NCBI RefSeq assembly: GCF_018119395.1
Contig: NZ_JAGPWD010000018.1
Location: forward strand, 1-64,000
Direction: 5' to 3'
DNA from: Massilia sp. ZL223
GTDB lineage: Bacteria > Pseudomonadota > Gammaproteobacteria > Burkholderiales > Burkholderiaceae_D
DNA: 64,000 nucleotides
Below, one piece after another: positions 36,328-45,676 of the stretch; within the stretch, counting starts at the first letter, position 1; each line of letters begins with the position of its first letter. The translations under genes were made by a program, and so were the position numbers. The notes under the pieces are model-generated. The model searched no databases. It was not told the origin of the DNA and saw only the letters and a program-made list of their open reading frames with translations.

Positions 36328-37377
36328 ATGGGCATTCGACTAGGCGATTTGGTCGAGCGCTTCGGCGGACAACTGGCGGGCGACCCGAACCTCGAGGTTC
36401 AAGCGATCGCTCCCCTGGACAGCGCCGGCGCTTCGCACATCAGCTTCCTCAGCAACAGCAAGCTGCGCGCACTGGCCGCGCAGAGCCAGGCGGCGGCCCT
36501 GATCCTGTCGCCGCTGGACGACCCGGCCGTGGCCGCGACCTATGAAGGCGCGCGCATCGTCACCACCAACCCCTACGCCTACTTCGCGCGCACCGCGCAG
36601 TACTTCGTCTCGCTGAGCGAAGCCGCACCAAGCCCGGGCGTGCATCCGAGCGCCGTGGTGGCTCCGGGCGCCGTGGTCGATCCCACGGCCCATGTCGGCG
36701 CCAACGTGACGATCGAGGAGGGCGCTGTGATCGGCGCCCATGCGGTGATCGACGCCGGCTGCTACATCGGGCGCGAAGCCGCGATCGGTGAGGGCACCCA
36801 CTTCTTCGCCAACGTGACTTTCCATGCGCACTGCCGCATCGGCAAGCGCGGCATCGTGCATTCGGGCGCCGTGATCGGCACGGACGGCTTCGGCTTCGCC
36901 GTCGAAGGCGGCGTCTACATCAAGATCCCGCAGACCGGGCGCGTGCTGATCGGCGACGACGTCGACATCGGCGCCAATACCTGCATCGACCGCGGCGCGC
37001 TGGCCGACACCATCATCGAAGACGGCGTCAAGCTCGACAACCAGATCCAGATCGGCCACAACTGCCACATCGGCGCGCATACCGCGATGGCGGGCTGCGT
37101 GGGCGTGGCCGGCAGCGCGAAGATCGGCAAGCACTGCACCTTCGGCGGCGCCGCCATGGTGCTCGGCCACCTTGAGATCGTGGACAACGTCCATATCTCC
37201 TCGGGCAGCATGGTGTCGCGCTCGGTGCTCGAACCTGGCCAGTACACCGGCTTCTACCCGCTGGCCAAGAACGCGGAATGGGAACGCAGCGCCGCCATCG
37301 TGCGCAACCTGGGCGCGATGCGCGAGAAAATCCGTTCGCTTGAAAAAACAATCAAAACCCTGACAGAACAAAAATGA
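36328..37377 (+). CDS. lpxD: UDP-3-O-acylglucosamine N-acyltransferase
   Basis: The 349-residue enzyme adds the N-linked hydroxyacyl chain in lipid A synthesis. An N-terminal uridine-binding domain (about 1-100) is followed by a left-handed parallel helix of hexapeptide repeats and a C-terminal helix. The catalytic histidine region is [20 protein letters not shown] 36328 with AGGAAAG upstream is preferred over a TTG 24 bases earlier. Its stop overlaps the fabZ start (ATGA). Confidence 0.97.
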   Translation: MGIRLGDLVERFGGQLAGDPNLEVQAIAPLDSAGASHISFLSNSKLRALAAQSQAAALILSPLDDPAVAATYEGARIVTTNPYAYFARTAQYFVSLSEAAPSPGVHPSAVVAPGAVVDPTAHVGANVTIEEGAVIGAHAVIDAGCYIGREAAIGEGTHFFANVTFHAHCRIGKRGIVHSGAVIGTDGFGFAVEGGVYIKIPQTGRVLIGDDVDIGANTCIDRGALADTIIEDGVKLDNQIQIGHNCHIGAHTAMAGCVGVAGSAKIGKHCTFGGAAMVLGHLEIVDNVHISSGSMVSRSVLEPGQYTGFYPLAKNAEWERSAAIVRNLGAMREKIRSLEKTIKTLTEQK

Positions 37378-37844
37378 CGACTGAATCCAAAATCCTCGAC
37401 ATCACCCAGATCAAGGAATACCTGCCGCACCGCTATCCGCTGCTGCTGGTCGACCGTGTCGTGGACTACGAACTGGGCAAGACCATCACCGCCATCAAGA
37501 ACGTGACCGTCAACGAAGAATTCTTCAACGGCCACTTCCCGCACAAGCCGGTGATGCCGGGCGTGCTGATGGTCGAGGCGCTGGCCCAGACCGCGGCGAT
37601 CCTGTCCTTCATGACCATGGGCGTGAAGCCGGACGAGAATTCGGTGGTCTACTTCGTCGGCATCGACGGCGTGCGCTTCAAGCGTCCGGTCGAGCCGGGC
37701 GACCAGCTCAAGATGGACGTCGAGATCCTGCGCACCTCGCGCGGCATCTGGAAGTACAAGGCGGTGGCCAGCGTCGACGGCAAGGTGGCCGTGGAAGCGG
37801 AACTGATGTGCACCATCCGCGCCAACGAATCTGCAGGACAGTAA
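37374..37844 (+). CDS. fabZ: 3-hydroxyacyl-ACP dehydratase FabZ
   Basis: The 156-residue hot-dog fold enzyme dehydrates hydroxyacyl-ACP in fatty acid elongation, competing with LpxA for the same substrate. The active-site histidine is in [13 protein letters not shown] and the glutamate in LMVEALAQ. It overlaps lpxD by four bases, so both are coupled, balancing membrane phospholipid and lipid A. Confidence 0.97.
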   Translation: MTTESKILDITQIKEYLPHRYPLLLVDRVVDYELGKTITAIKNVTVNEEFFNGHFPHKPVMPGVLMVEALAQTAAILSFMTMGVKPDENSVVYFVGIDGVRFKRPVEPGDQLKMDVEILRTSRGIWKYKAVASVDGKVAVEAELMCTIRANESAGQ

Positions 37845-37845
37845 G

Positions 37846-38634
37846 ATGAGCAAGATCCATCCAAGCGCGATCGTCGATCCCAAGGCCGAGCTGGACAGCT
37901 CGGTCGAGGTCGGCCCGTATTCGATCATCGGCCCCAATGTGCGCATCGGCGCAGGCACGGTGGTGGGCCCGCACGTGGTCATCGAAGGCCACACGACGGT
38001 CGGCAAGGACAACAAGTTCTTCCAGTTCTGCTCCATCGGCGGCGCGCCGCAGGACAAGAAGTGGAAGGGCGAGCCGACCCGCCTGGAAATCGGCGACGGC
38101 AACACCATCCGCGAATTCGTCACCATGAACCTGGGCACCGCCCAGGATGAAGGCGTGACCCGCCTGGGCGACGACAACTGGATCTCGGCCTATGTCCACC
38201 TGGCGCACGACTGCCAGGTCGGCAGCCACACGATCTTCTCGAACAACGCCCAGCTGGCCGGCCACGTGCACGTGGGCGACCACGCCATCCTGTCGGGCTA
38301 TGCGGGCGTGCACCAGTTCTGCAAGATCGGCGCCCACGCTTTCGTCGGCATGTACACCAGCCTGACCCAGGACGTGCCGCCCTTCGTGCTGGTCTCGGGC
38401 AATCCGGCCGGCGCGCGCGGCGTCAATATCGAAGGCCTGAAGCGCCGCGGCTTCACCCGCGAGCAGATCGACGGCATCCGCACCTCCTACAAGCTGATTT
38501 ATCGTTCCAACCTGACCCTGGAAGAAGCCAAGGCCGCGCTGCTCGCCGAAGAATCGGCGGCAACCGGCGCCGCCGGCGACATCCGCGCCATGCGCGAATT
38601 CCTCGACACCGCTACCCGTGGCATCGTCCGCTAA
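37846..38634 (+). CDS. lpxA: UDP-N-acetylglucosamine acyltransferase
   Basis: The 262-residue trimeric enzyme performs the first step of lipid A synthesis. The hexapeptide-repeat helix spans about residues 1-190; the catalytic histidine is in SGYAGVHQFCKIGAHAF, and APQDKKWKGE and the IREFVTMN loop match the family. It starts one base after fabZ ends and its tail overlaps lpxB by 17 bases. Confidence 0.97.
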   Translation: MSKIHPSAIVDPKAELDSSVEVGPYSIIGPNVRIGAGTVVGPHVVIEGHTTVGKDNKFFQFCSIGGAPQDKKWKGEPTRLEIGDGNTIREFVTMNLGTAQDEGVTRLGDDNWISAYVHLAHDCQVGSHTIFSNNAQLAGHVHVGDHAILSGYAGVHQFCKIGAHAFVGMYTSLTQDVPPFVLVSGNPAGARGVNIEGLKRRGFTREQIDGIRTSYKLIYRSNLTLEEAKAALLAEESAATGAAGDIRAMREFLDTATRGIVR

Positions 38635-39775
38635 CTGTTCGCTGGCCCTGGTCGCCGGCGAGGCTTCCGGCGACATGCTGGCGGCGCGCCTGCTGGCCGG
38701 CCTGCGTCCGCACCTGCCGAACGCCCGTTTCCAGGGCATCGGCGGGCCGCGCATGATCGAGCAGGGAATGGTGAGCGACGTGCCGATGGAGACCCTGACG
38801 GTGCGCGGCCTGTTCGAGGTGATTCCGCGCTATCGCGAACTCAAGCGCATCCAGAACACCCTGCGCGACCGCCTGCTGGCGGAGCCGCCGGCCGCCTTCA
38901 TCGGCGCCGACTATCCGGGCTTTAACCTCGGCCTGGAAGAGCAGCTGCGCGCGGGCGGCATCCCGACCATCCACTTCATCAGTCCCCAGATCTGGGCCTG
39001 GCGCGGCGGGCGGATCAAGAAGATCAAGCGCGCGGTCTCGCACATGCTCCTGATCTTCCCCTTCGAGGAAGCGATCTACCGCCAGGCCGGGGTGCCGGCC
39101 ACCTACATCGGCCATCCGCTGGCCGAGATGATCCCCTTGAAGCCGGATGTCGCGGCGGCGCGCCGCCAGCTCGGGATCGCCGAGGATGCGCGCGTGGTCA
39201 CCGTCATGCCGGGCAGCCGCATGGCCGAGCTGAAGTACCTGGCCGAGCCTTTCGTGCGCGCGGCCGGGCTGCTGCACGCGCGCGACCCCAAGCTGGTCTT
39301 TGTCGTCCCGATGGCGGGCGAGCGCCAGCGCGCCTATTTCACCGAGATCGTGAACAAGGCCGGGCTGGGCGATGTGCCGCTGCAACTCGTCGACGGCGAG
39401 TCGCACGCGGCGATTGCGGCCGGCGATGCGGTGCTGGTAGCATCGGGGACAGCGACCCTGGAAGTGGCGCTGTTCAAGAAGCCGATGGTGATTGCCTACA
39501 AGGTCATGCGCGCCTCGTGGGAAATCATGCGGCACATGGGCTACCAGCCCTGGATCGGCCTGCCGAACATCCTGGCGCGCGAATTCGTGGTGCCGGAATA
39601 CCTGCAGCACGCCGCCACGCCGGAAGCGCTGGCCGACGCCGTCTGGCGCCAGCTCGACGACCCGGCGGGCTGCGAGCGGCTGGCGCGGCGCTTTACCGAC
39701 ATGCACCACAGCCTGCTGCGCAACAGTGCGCAGGAGAGTGCGGAAGCGGTGCTCCGGGTGATCGGCATGCGCTGA
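38618..39775 (+). CDS. lpxB: Lipid A disaccharide synthase
   Basis: The 385-residue GT19 glycosyltransferase joins UDP-diacylglucosamine and lipid X. The N-terminal AGEASGDMLAARL motif, VIPRYREL and PQIWAWRGGRIKKIKR are diagnostic. The start is a GTG at 38618 inside the end of lpxA; the first residues then match the family, so this overlap is probably real. Confidence 0.96.
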   Translation: MASSANCSLALVAGEASGDMLAARLLAGLRPHLPNARFQGIGGPRMIEQGMVSDVPMETLTVRGLFEVIPRYRELKRIQNTLRDRLLAEPPAAFIGADYPGFNLGLEEQLRAGGIPTIHFISPQIWAWRGGRIKKIKRAVSHMLLIFPFEEAIYRQAGVPATYIGHPLAEMIPLKPDVAAARRQLGIAEDARVVTVMPGSRMAELKYLAEPFVRAAGLLHARDPKLVFVVPMAGERQRAYFTEIVNKAGLGDVPLQLVDGESHAAIAAGDAVLVASGTATLEVALFKKPMVIAYKVMRASWEIMRHMGYQPWIGLPNILAREFVVPEYLQHAATPEALADAVWRQLDDPAGCERLARRFTDMHHSLLRNSAQESAEAVLRVIGMR

Positions 39776-39799
39776 GCGCAAGACGCTGAGTAGAAAGCG

Positions 39800-40462
39800 A
39801 TGAGTAGAAAGAAAGTCAACCTGTATCCCGGCCTGCCGCCGCGGCTGCGTCCCTTCACCGACGCGGACATCGTCTGCGGCGTGGACGAGGCCGGGCGCGG
39901 CCCGCTGGCCGGCCCCGTGTATGCGGCCGCGGTCATTCTCGACCCCAGGCGCCCGATCGACGGCCTGCGCGACTCCAAGAAGCTGACCGAGGCGCGCCGC
40001 GACGAGCTCGCGCCCCTGATCAAGGAGCATGCGCTGGCCTGGGCGATCGCCGAGTGCTCGTGCGAAGAGATCGACAGCCTGAACATCCTGCACGCGACCA
40101 TGCTGGCGATGCGCCGCGCGGTGGAAGCGCTGCGGACCCTGCCGACCATCGCCCTGATCGACGGCAACCGCTGTCCGACAATGGATGTGCGCGCGCACGC
40201 GGTGGTGGAAGGCGACGACAAAGTGCACGCCATCTCGGCCGCCTCGATCCTGGCCAAGACCGCGCGCGACGCCGAGCTGGTGCGCCTGCATGCGCTGTAT
40301 CCGCAGTACGGCTTCGACCAGCACAAGGGCTACTCGACCCCGCTGCACCTGCAGCAGCTGCGCGCCCATGGTCCGTCGCCGGTGCACCGCCGCTCGTTTG
40401 CGCCGGTGCGCTCCCTGCTGCAGGCGGATTTCTTCGCCGAGCCCGAAGGCTTTCCTGCATGA
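39800..40462 (+). CDS. rnhB: Ribonuclease HII
   Basis: The 220-residue enzyme removes RNA from RNA-DNA hybrids. The first two acidic residues are in [19 protein letters not shown]; further ones are in ALIDGNRCP and [11 protein letters not shown] directly repeated TGAGTAGAAAG (39787-39797 and 39801-39811) surrounds the ATG, of which the first copy may serve as ribosome binding site. Its stop overlaps the next gene (ATGA). Confidence 0.95.
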   Translation: MSRKKVNLYPGLPPRLRPFTDADIVCGVDEAGRGPLAGPVYAAAVILDPRRPIDGLRDSKKLTEARRDELAPLIKEHALAWAIAECSCEEIDSLNILHATMLAMRRAVEALRTLPTIALIDGNRCPTMDVRAHAVVEGDDKVHAISAASILAKTARDAELVRLHALYPQYGFDQHKGYSTPLHLQQLRAHGPSPVHRRSFAPVRSLLQADFFAEPEGFPA

Positions 40463-41256
40463 AGACGATCACTTCGCGCGACAACGCCTTCTACAAGGAC
40501 CTCAAGCAGCTCGCCACCAGCTCCCAGGCCCGCCGCAAGGTCGGCCAGAGCCTGCTGGACGGCGTGCACCTGTGCCAGACCTGGCTCGACCTGCGGGGCG
40601 CACCCGACCACTGCGTGGTCTCGGAAGCCGCGCTGGGCAACCCGGAAGTGGCCGCTATCGTGGCCCGCTGCGACGACCTGCGCGCGCCGGTGACGGCGCT
40701 GCCGGACGCGCTGTTCAAAGCGGTCAGCCAGGTGGAGCACGGCGTGCACCTGGTGTTCGTGGTCGCCACCCCGCGCCCGTCCAAGCCGGCCGGCCTTGTG
40801 GACGCCAGCGTGCTGCTGGACGGCGTGCAGGATCCCGGCAATGTCGGCTCGATCCTGCGCAGCGCGGCGGCGAGCGGCATCAAGCAGGTGTACTGCAGCC
40901 CCGGCACGGCCTTCTGCTGGTCGCCCAAGGTGCTGCGCGCGGCCATGGGCGCCCACTTCGTGCTCGACATCTTCGAGAACGCCGAGCTCGCGGCGCTGGT
41001 GAAGGAGGCGAAGGTACCGGTGCTGGCCACCAGCGGCTACGCCAGCGAATCGCTGTACACGATGGACCTCGCGGCGCCGGTGGCCTGGGTGCTGGGGCAT
41101 GAAGGGCAGGGCGTCTCGGGCGAGCTGCTGGAGCTGGCCACGCACCGGGTCGCCATTCCGCACGACGGCCAGGTTGAATCGCTGAACGTGGCCGCCTGCG
41201 CCGCGGTGTGCTTCTTCGAGCAGCTGCGGCAGCGCCGGCACGGCAGACAGGCATAG
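40459..41256 (+). CDS. SpoU/TrmH family RNA 2'-O-methyltransferase
   Basis: The 265-residue protein methylates a ribose of rRNA or tRNA with S-adenosylmethionine. The trefoil-knot SPOUT motifs are intact: [30 protein letters not shown] and [18 protein letters not shown]. An N-terminal substrate-binding part (about 1-100) resembles that of 23S rRNA enzymes. The start overlaps the rnhB stop by four bases, and is preferred to longer frames through rnhB. Confidence 0.93.
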   Translation: MKTITSRDNAFYKDLKQLATSSQARRKVGQSLLDGVHLCQTWLDLRGAPDHCVVSEAALGNPEVAAIVARCDDLRAPVTALPDALFKAVSQVEHGVHLVFVVATPRPSKPAGLVDASVLLDGVQDPGNVGSILRSAAASGIKQVYCSPGTAFCWSPKVLRAAMGAHFVLDIFENAELAALVKEAKVPVLATSGYASESLYTMDLAAPVAWVLGHEGQGVSGELLELATHRVAIPHDGQVESLNVAACAAVCFFEQLRQRRHGRQA

Positions 41257-41320
41257 ACGGCGGCGCGCGCTCGGGGTAATGTTGCACCTGAGGGTGGAAC
41301 CGAGCTGAACTGGAGTAAGG

Positions 41321-42517
41321 ATGGACATCGCGCATTTGCATTTTCTGGTGGCGGAAGCCGACACGGCGCAGCGCCGGACGCTGGTGGAGCTGCTCGGGCA
41401 GCTGGGGGCCAGCCAGGTGACGGACGTGCCCGACGGGCACATCGCCATGCAGAGCCTGGATCCGGCCCTGGGCCCGGCGGTGCACATCGCCGTCGTCGAC
41501 CTGGCCTTGCCCGGGATGGATGGGCTGGAGCTGATCCGCAACCTGGGCACGGTCGGCTCGCCGGTGCGCCTGGTCGTCACCGGGGCCCAGCCGGCCGGCC
41601 TGCTGTTCTCGGTGGAGACCCTGGCCCAGGCCTATGGCGTGGACCTGCTGGGCACGATCTCCAAGCCGGTCACGGCGGCCAAGCTCAAGCCCCTGCTCGA
41701 CAACTACGCGCCGCTGCCGAAGCACGATGCGCGCGCCGAAGGGCCGCGTTTTTCCTTCCAGGAGATCGGCATCGGCCTGCAGAAGCGCCAGTTCGAACCC
41801 TTCTTCCAGCCCAAGATCGAGCTCGCCACCGGCCAGGTGAAAGGCCTGGAAGCCTTTGCGCGCTGGCGCCATCCCGAGCACGGCGTGCTGGGGCCGACTT
41901 CCTTCATCGACGCGCTGGTCGAAAGCGGGCGGGTGGACTTCCTGGACTGGAGCATGATCGAGATGTCGGTGCAGCAGTGCCGCGTGTTCCACGACAAGGG
42001 CATCCCGATCTCGATCTCGCTGAACATTGCCCCCGAGACGCTGGGCCATCCCAACTTCGTGCGCCAGATCACGGGTTGCCTGAGCCGTCACAAGGTGATG
42101 CCGGACTACGTGACTTTCGAGATGAGCGAATCCTCGGTGCTGAACACCGACCCGCACTTCATCGAGCGCCTGGTGCGTCTGCGGATGATGGGTTTCGGCC
42201 TGGCGATCGACGACTACGGCACGGGCCGTTCCAACCTGCAGCTGTTGGCGCGCATCCCCTTCTCGGAATTGAAGATCGACCGCAGCTTCGTCGACGGCGC
42301 CTCCAAGCGCCGCCCGCTGGGTACGGTCCTGCGCTCCTGCCTGGGCCTGGCGCACAGCCTGGACCGCATGTCGGTCGCGGTCGGCGTCGAGACGCGCCAG
42401 GACTGGGACTTCCTGCAAGACCTGGGCTGCACCTACGCCCAGGGCTACCACATCGCCAACCCCATGGAAGCCGCCGCCTTCCCCGGCTGGCTCGAAGACT
42501 GGCGCCACTTCTTCTAA
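41321..42517 (+). CDS. Response regulator with receiver and EAL domains
   Basis: The 398-residue cytosolic protein has a receiver domain (about 1-125; acceptor Asp60 in VVDLALPGMDG, Lys115 in ISKPV) and an EAL domain (about 145-398). The EAL fingerprint is altered: the motif reads EAF (177-179); the asparagine (SLNIAP), glutamate (FEMSE), aspartate pair (IDDYGTG), lysine (LKIDR) and late glutamine (YAQGY) are kept, but the usual EGVE reads VGVE (354-357), replacing a glutamate thought to help catalysis. It may be a weak phosphodiesterase or a binding protein. No kinase gene lies next to it. GGAG precedes the ATG. Confidence 0.9.
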   Translation: MDIAHLHFLVAEADTAQRRTLVELLGQLGASQVTDVPDGHIAMQSLDPALGPAVHIAVVDLALPGMDGLELIRNLGTVGSPVRLVVTGAQPAGLLFSVETLAQAYGVDLLGTISKPVTAAKLKPLLDNYAPLPKHDARAEGPRFSFQEIGIGLQKRQFEPFFQPKIELATGQVKGLEAFARWRHPEHGVLGPTSFIDALVESGRVDFLDWSMIEMSVQQCRVFHDKGIPISISLNIAPETLGHPNFVRQITGCLSRHKVMPDYVTFEMSESSVLNTDPHFIERLVRLRMMGFGLAIDDYGTGRSNLQLLARIPFSELKIDRSFVDGASKRRPLGTVLRSCLGLAHSLDRMSVAVGVETRQDWDFLQDLGCTYAQGYHIANPMEAAAFPGWLEDWRHFF

Positions 42518-42520
42518 ATA

Positions 42521-42580
42521 GGGTCAGAGTCGAATTGTTGGGAAATTCTCCAGAATTGCCAAACAATCCGACTCCGACCC
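42521..42580. repeat. 60-nt palindromic repeat, family B, element 1
   Basis: Starts GGGTCAGAGTCGAATTGTT and ends with its imperfect complement AACAATCCGACTCCGACCC. Begins 3 bases after the stop of the receiver-EAL gene. Same orientation as element 3. Confidence 0.9.
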
Positions 42581-42616
42581 CATTTGCCCATACTCCATTA
42601 CCCCGACAATAAATCA

Positions 42617-42676
42617 GGGTCAGAGTCGAATTAAATGACAACATTGGGGAATTTCCCAACAATTCGACTCTGACCC
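42617..42676. repeat. 60-nt palindromic repeat, family B, element 2
   Basis: GGGTCAGAGTCGAATT and AATTCGACTCTGACCC are perfect 16-base arms. The inner part, read on the minus strand, matches elements 1 and 3, so it is inverted relative to them. 36 bases separate it from element 1. Confidence 0.9.
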
Positions 42677-42786
42677 TATTTATTTTTGCCGCATTAAAGC
42701 AGTCTCGTCAGGCTGGAAAATTCCTAGCCGGAATATAAGCCAAGCTCAAGGGCGCTTATCGCGCTAAGACCAGCCGAAATAAATTA

Positions 42787-42846
42787 GGGTCAGAGTCGAA
42801 TTATTGGGAAATTTCTCAGAATTGCCAAAGAATTCGACTCCGACCC
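42787..42846. repeat. 60-nt palindromic repeat, family B, element 3
   Basis: GGGTCAGAGTCGAATT arm with a one-mismatch complementary arm AATTCGACTCCGACCC. Inner part TTGGGAAATT...AGAATTGCCAA matches element 1. The gap of 110 bases before it (42677-42786) contains no recognisable feature. Confidence 0.9.
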
Positions 42847-42882
42847 TCTTTGTTCAGACTTCGCTTTTCTCATCAACAAGCA

Positions 42883-42942
42883 GGGTCGGAGTCGAATTGT
42901 TTGGCAACTTCGGGTAATTGCTCAACAATTCGACTCTGACCC
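42883..42942. repeat. 60-nt palindromic repeat, family B, element 4
   Basis: Arms GGGTCGGAGTCGAATTGTT and AACAATTCGACTCTGACCC. Inverted relative to element 3, from which it is again separated by 36 bases. Ends 16 bases before the stop codon of the converging GGDEF-EAL gene. Confidence 0.9.
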
Positions 42943-42958
42943 CGGTGTTCCCCGCTGT

Positions 42959-44989
42959 TCAGGCGCGGAGCGGCTGGGGAGGGAGTTGCTGGGAGAGGGC
43001 GAGGCTCGCGGCTTCGTGGTCGAGGGGGCGGAAGAAGTAGTAGCCTTGCACGAAGTCGCTCCCCATCTCGCGCAGGATGTCGACCTCGGCGTTCGTTTCG
43101 ACGCCTTCCGCCACCACGTCCAGCCCCAGCGCGCGCGCCAGCATGACCACCACGCCGGCGATCTCGCGCTTGTCGGCGTGGCTGTCCATCGCGCTCACGA
43201 AGGAACGGTCGATCTTCAGGGTGTCGATCGGCAGGCGCCGCAAATGGCTCAGCGACGAATAGCCGGTGCCGAAGTCGTCCAGGCTCAGGCGCACGCCCAG
43301 GGCCTTCAGCTGCTGGAAGATGGCCAGCGCATGCTCCGGGTCGGCCATCACCGCGCTTTCCGTCAGCTCCAGTTTCAGGCTGCCATGCGCAATGCCGGTG
43401 TCGGCCAGCACGCGCGTGACCATGTCCACCAGTTCGCCGTCGGTCAGCTGGATCGCGGACACGTTCACGCTCATGCTCAGCGAGCTTGAACCGGCGTCCT
43501 GCCAGGCGCGCAGCTGGCGGCAGGCCTGCTCCAGCACCCAGCCGCCGATCTGGCCGATCAGGCCCACTTCCTCGGCCACCGGAATGAATTCGACCGGCGA
43601 GATCATGCCCAGCACCGGATGGCGCCAGCGCAGCAGCGCTTCGAAGCCGCGGATCATGCCATCCTGCGGCGAGACGATCGGCTGGTACTGCAGGAAGAAC
43701 TGCTGGCCCGGCAGCGCCAGGCGCAGTTCCGCCTCCAGGGTCAGGCGCCGCAGCGCGCCTTCCTGCATGGTCTGGTCGAACATCATCCAGCGCGCGCGCC
43801 CGTTCTGCTTGGCGTGGTACATCGCGATGTCGGCGTCGCGCAGCATCACCTGCACGTCGCTGTAGCCGCTCGAACTCATGGCGATGCCGATGCTGGCCGT
43901 CACATACACCTGGTGCTGCCCGATCTGCAGCGGCGCCGCCAGGGCCTTCAGGAGGCGCTCGGCGATGCGGATCGGCGTGGCGGCGTCGCTGACGCTGTCG
44001 ATCAGGATGGTGAATTCGTCGCCGCCCAGGCGCGACACGACGTGGTGGTCGCCGCCAAGCGCGTCGCGCATCACCATGTCGCGCATGACCATATCCGTCT
44101 CGCGCAGGCAGGCCGTCAGGCGCCGCGCCGTGGCGACGATCACCTGGTCGCCCGCGCTGTGCCCCAGGCCGTCGTTGATCGCCTTGAACCGGTCCAGGTC
44201 CACGAACAGTACGGCGAACTGGTACTCGGGCATGCGTTTGGAGCGCATCAGGAAGTGCTCGAGCCGGTCGAGGAAGAGCTTGCGGTTGCCCAGCTCCGTC
44301 AGCGGATCGTGCAGGGCGTCGTGCAGCAGGCGTTCCTGGGCGCGCCGCCGTTCGATCACGCGTCCCAGCTGGGTGCCTACCTGGGCCATCAGGCGCAGCA
44401 TGCCATCCGCCGGCGTCTGGCGCTCGAGCCCGAAGAATTCGAGCACGGCCACCACCTCGGTCCCGATCACCACCGGGAAGGCGAACAGCGAGGCCATGCC
44501 GACGTTCACCAGCACCGGCAGGCGCGGCAGGTCGGCGAGCGTCGCTTCGCCGACGTTGACCGTGGCCGGCGCCGCCGTGGCCAGCACCTTGCCCGGCAAA
44601 CCGACCCCGCTCGTGAAGACACTGGCTTCGGTCTCCGCGCGCAAGCGGTCGAAACGTCCGCCGCCGTCGTCGTGCCAGACGGCCGTCGAATCGAGCGCCG
44701 CGTCGTGGGTGGTCACCAGCAGCAGGTGCCCCAGCGGCCAGCCGGTATAGCGGCACACCGCCTCCAGCGCGTGGCGCATCGCGTCTTCCACGCTGGCGGC
44801 TTCGTTGGATGCGACCGCGATGCTCTCCAGCAGGGCGATCTCCTGCTGGCGCTGGAACAGGTCGCGCAGGCCGCGCTCGGCGATGGCTTCCGCTTCCTGG
44901 CGCGCCGCGACCTCGCGCTTCAGGCGCCGCTGCAGGCGCGCGATCTCGGCGGCCGCGTCGACCTCGGATGCGCCGCCGGCGCCGGACAT
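42959..44989 (-). CDS. GAF-GGDEF-EAL cyclic-di-GMP turnover protein, partner of H-NOX
   Basis: The 676-residue soluble protein has a short coiled coil (about 10-55), a GAF domain (65-212), a GGDEF domain with GGDEF at 322-326 and an EAL domain with EAL at 450-452. EAL catalytic groups (NVSAIQL, LTESAVM, DDFGTG, LKIDR, AEGVE, VQGYYF) are intact. An insertion before GGDEF separates it from the RxxD-like RETD by about 20 residues; it includes an in-frame duplicate [10 protein letters not shown]. The start at 44989 follows the H-NOX stop by 8 bases; this pairing is the known arrangement in which NO-bound H-NOX controls cyclic-di-GMP turnover. No membrane segments. Confidence 0.93.
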   Translation of the reverse strand: MSGAGGASEVDAAAEIARLQRRLKREVAARQEAEAIAERGLRDLFQRQQEIALLESIAVASNEAASVEDAMRHALEAVCRYTGWPLGHLLLVTTHDAALDSTAVWHDDGGGRFDRLRAETEASVFTSGVGLPGKVLATAAPATVNVGEATLADLPRLPVLVNVGMASLFAFPVVIGTEVVAVLEFFGLERQTPADGMLRLMAQVGTQLGRVIERRRAQERLLHDALHDPLTELGNRKLFLDRLEHFLMRSKRMPEYQFAVLFVDLDRFKAINDGLGHSAGDQVIVATARRLTACLRETDMVMRDMVMRDALGGDHHVVSRLGGDEFTILIDSVSDAATPIRIAERLLKALAAPLQIGQHQVYVTASIGIAMSSSGYSDVQVMLRDADIAMYHAKQNGRARWMMFDQTMQEGALRRLTLEAELRLALPGQQFFLQYQPIVSPQDGMIRGFEALLRWRHPVLGMISPVEFIPVAEEVGLIGQIGGWVLEQACRQLRAWQDAGSSSLSMSVNVSAIQLTDGELVDMVTRVLADTGIAHGSLKLELTESAVMADPEHALAIFQQLKALGVRLSLDDFGTGYSSLSHLRRLPIDTLKIDRSFVSAMDSHADKREIAGVVVMLARALGLDVVAEGVETNAEVDILREMGSDFVQGYYFFRPLDHEAASLALSQQLPPQPLRA

Positions 44990-44997
44990 GGCTGCGT

Positions 44998-45537
44998 TCA
45001 CTTGGCGAAGCGCACGTGGAACACGCACTTGTCGGCGTGTTCGTGCATGCACTGGGACTGGTGCACGTCGGCCTGCTCGCCGAAGTGCGAAGCCGCGCCC
45101 TGCATGAAGCCCTCGGCCAGCGCGCACAGCTTGCGCTGCGAGTTGTAGCCGATGACCAGGGTCTCGTTGCTGCTGGTGTCGAAGTCGAATACCGGCGGCG
45201 TGGCGCCCGGATAGAGCTTGCGCACTTCCGGGTGGATCAGGTTGTTGAGGGTCAGCAGGAAGCTGCGCGCGCTGGTGTGCGGCGCGAAGAAGCCCGGATA
45301 GCGCTGCACCAGGATGGGCATGGCGCGCCGTCCGAACCAGCGCAGCACGTCCTGGGGCGGAATGTTCAGCGCCGCCGAGGCCACTTCGACCAGGCGGAAC
45401 ACCTCGGCGTCGTCGTAGCTGCCGAGCGATGTATACGCGCCACCGAGCCCGGCGTCGTCGAGCAGGCGATCCCAGGTGGCCTCGCCGAACTCGGTCGTGA
45501 CCGCTTCCTCGAGGAGATTGAAAACGATGCCTTTCAT
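44998..45537 (-). CDS. H-NOX heme nitric oxide sensor
   Basis: The 179-residue cytosolic protein binds heme and senses nitric oxide (or oxygen in some relatives). Key residues fall at the canonical places: proximal His102 (LIHPEV), Pro115 that bends the heme, and the propionate-binding Tyr131, Ser133, Arg135 (YNSQR). Cys138, His159, Cys163 and Cys171 match the structural zinc site described for other bacterial H-NOX proteins within one or two positions. First gene of a two-gene unit with the GAF-GGDEF-EAL protein. An inverted repeat TACGTG...CACGTA (45558-45580) just upstream may be regulatory. Confidence 0.95.
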   Translation of the reverse strand: MKGIVFNLLEEAVTTEFGEATWDRLLDDAGLGGAYTSLGSYDDAEVFRLVEVASAALNIPPQDVLRWFGRRAMPILVQRYPGFFAPHTSARSFLLTLNNLIHPEVRKLYPGATPPVFDFDTSSNETLVIGYNSQRKLCALAEGFMQGAASHFGEQADVHQSQCMHEHADKCVFHVRFAK

Positions 45538-45676
45538 GGGATGCCTCTAAATCAATACGTGCACGAATTTTACACGTAGATTGCTTTTATATCTCAGAGG
45601 CAACACCAATTCGGCGAACCGGCACAGGTTCAAAACCGCAACACGTGGCATTCCGACCACACCTGTTGTCAATCGA

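Noticed and set aside
42521..42942. CRISPR array
   Set aside because: The repeats are 60-nt palindromes in alternating orientation, with unequal gaps (36, 110, 36) and no cas genes; they fit REPIN-like elements.
44038..44062. GGDHH as a second catalytic GGDEF motif
   Set aside because: It lies in a loop insertion 8 residues before the true GGDEF and cannot form a second active site.
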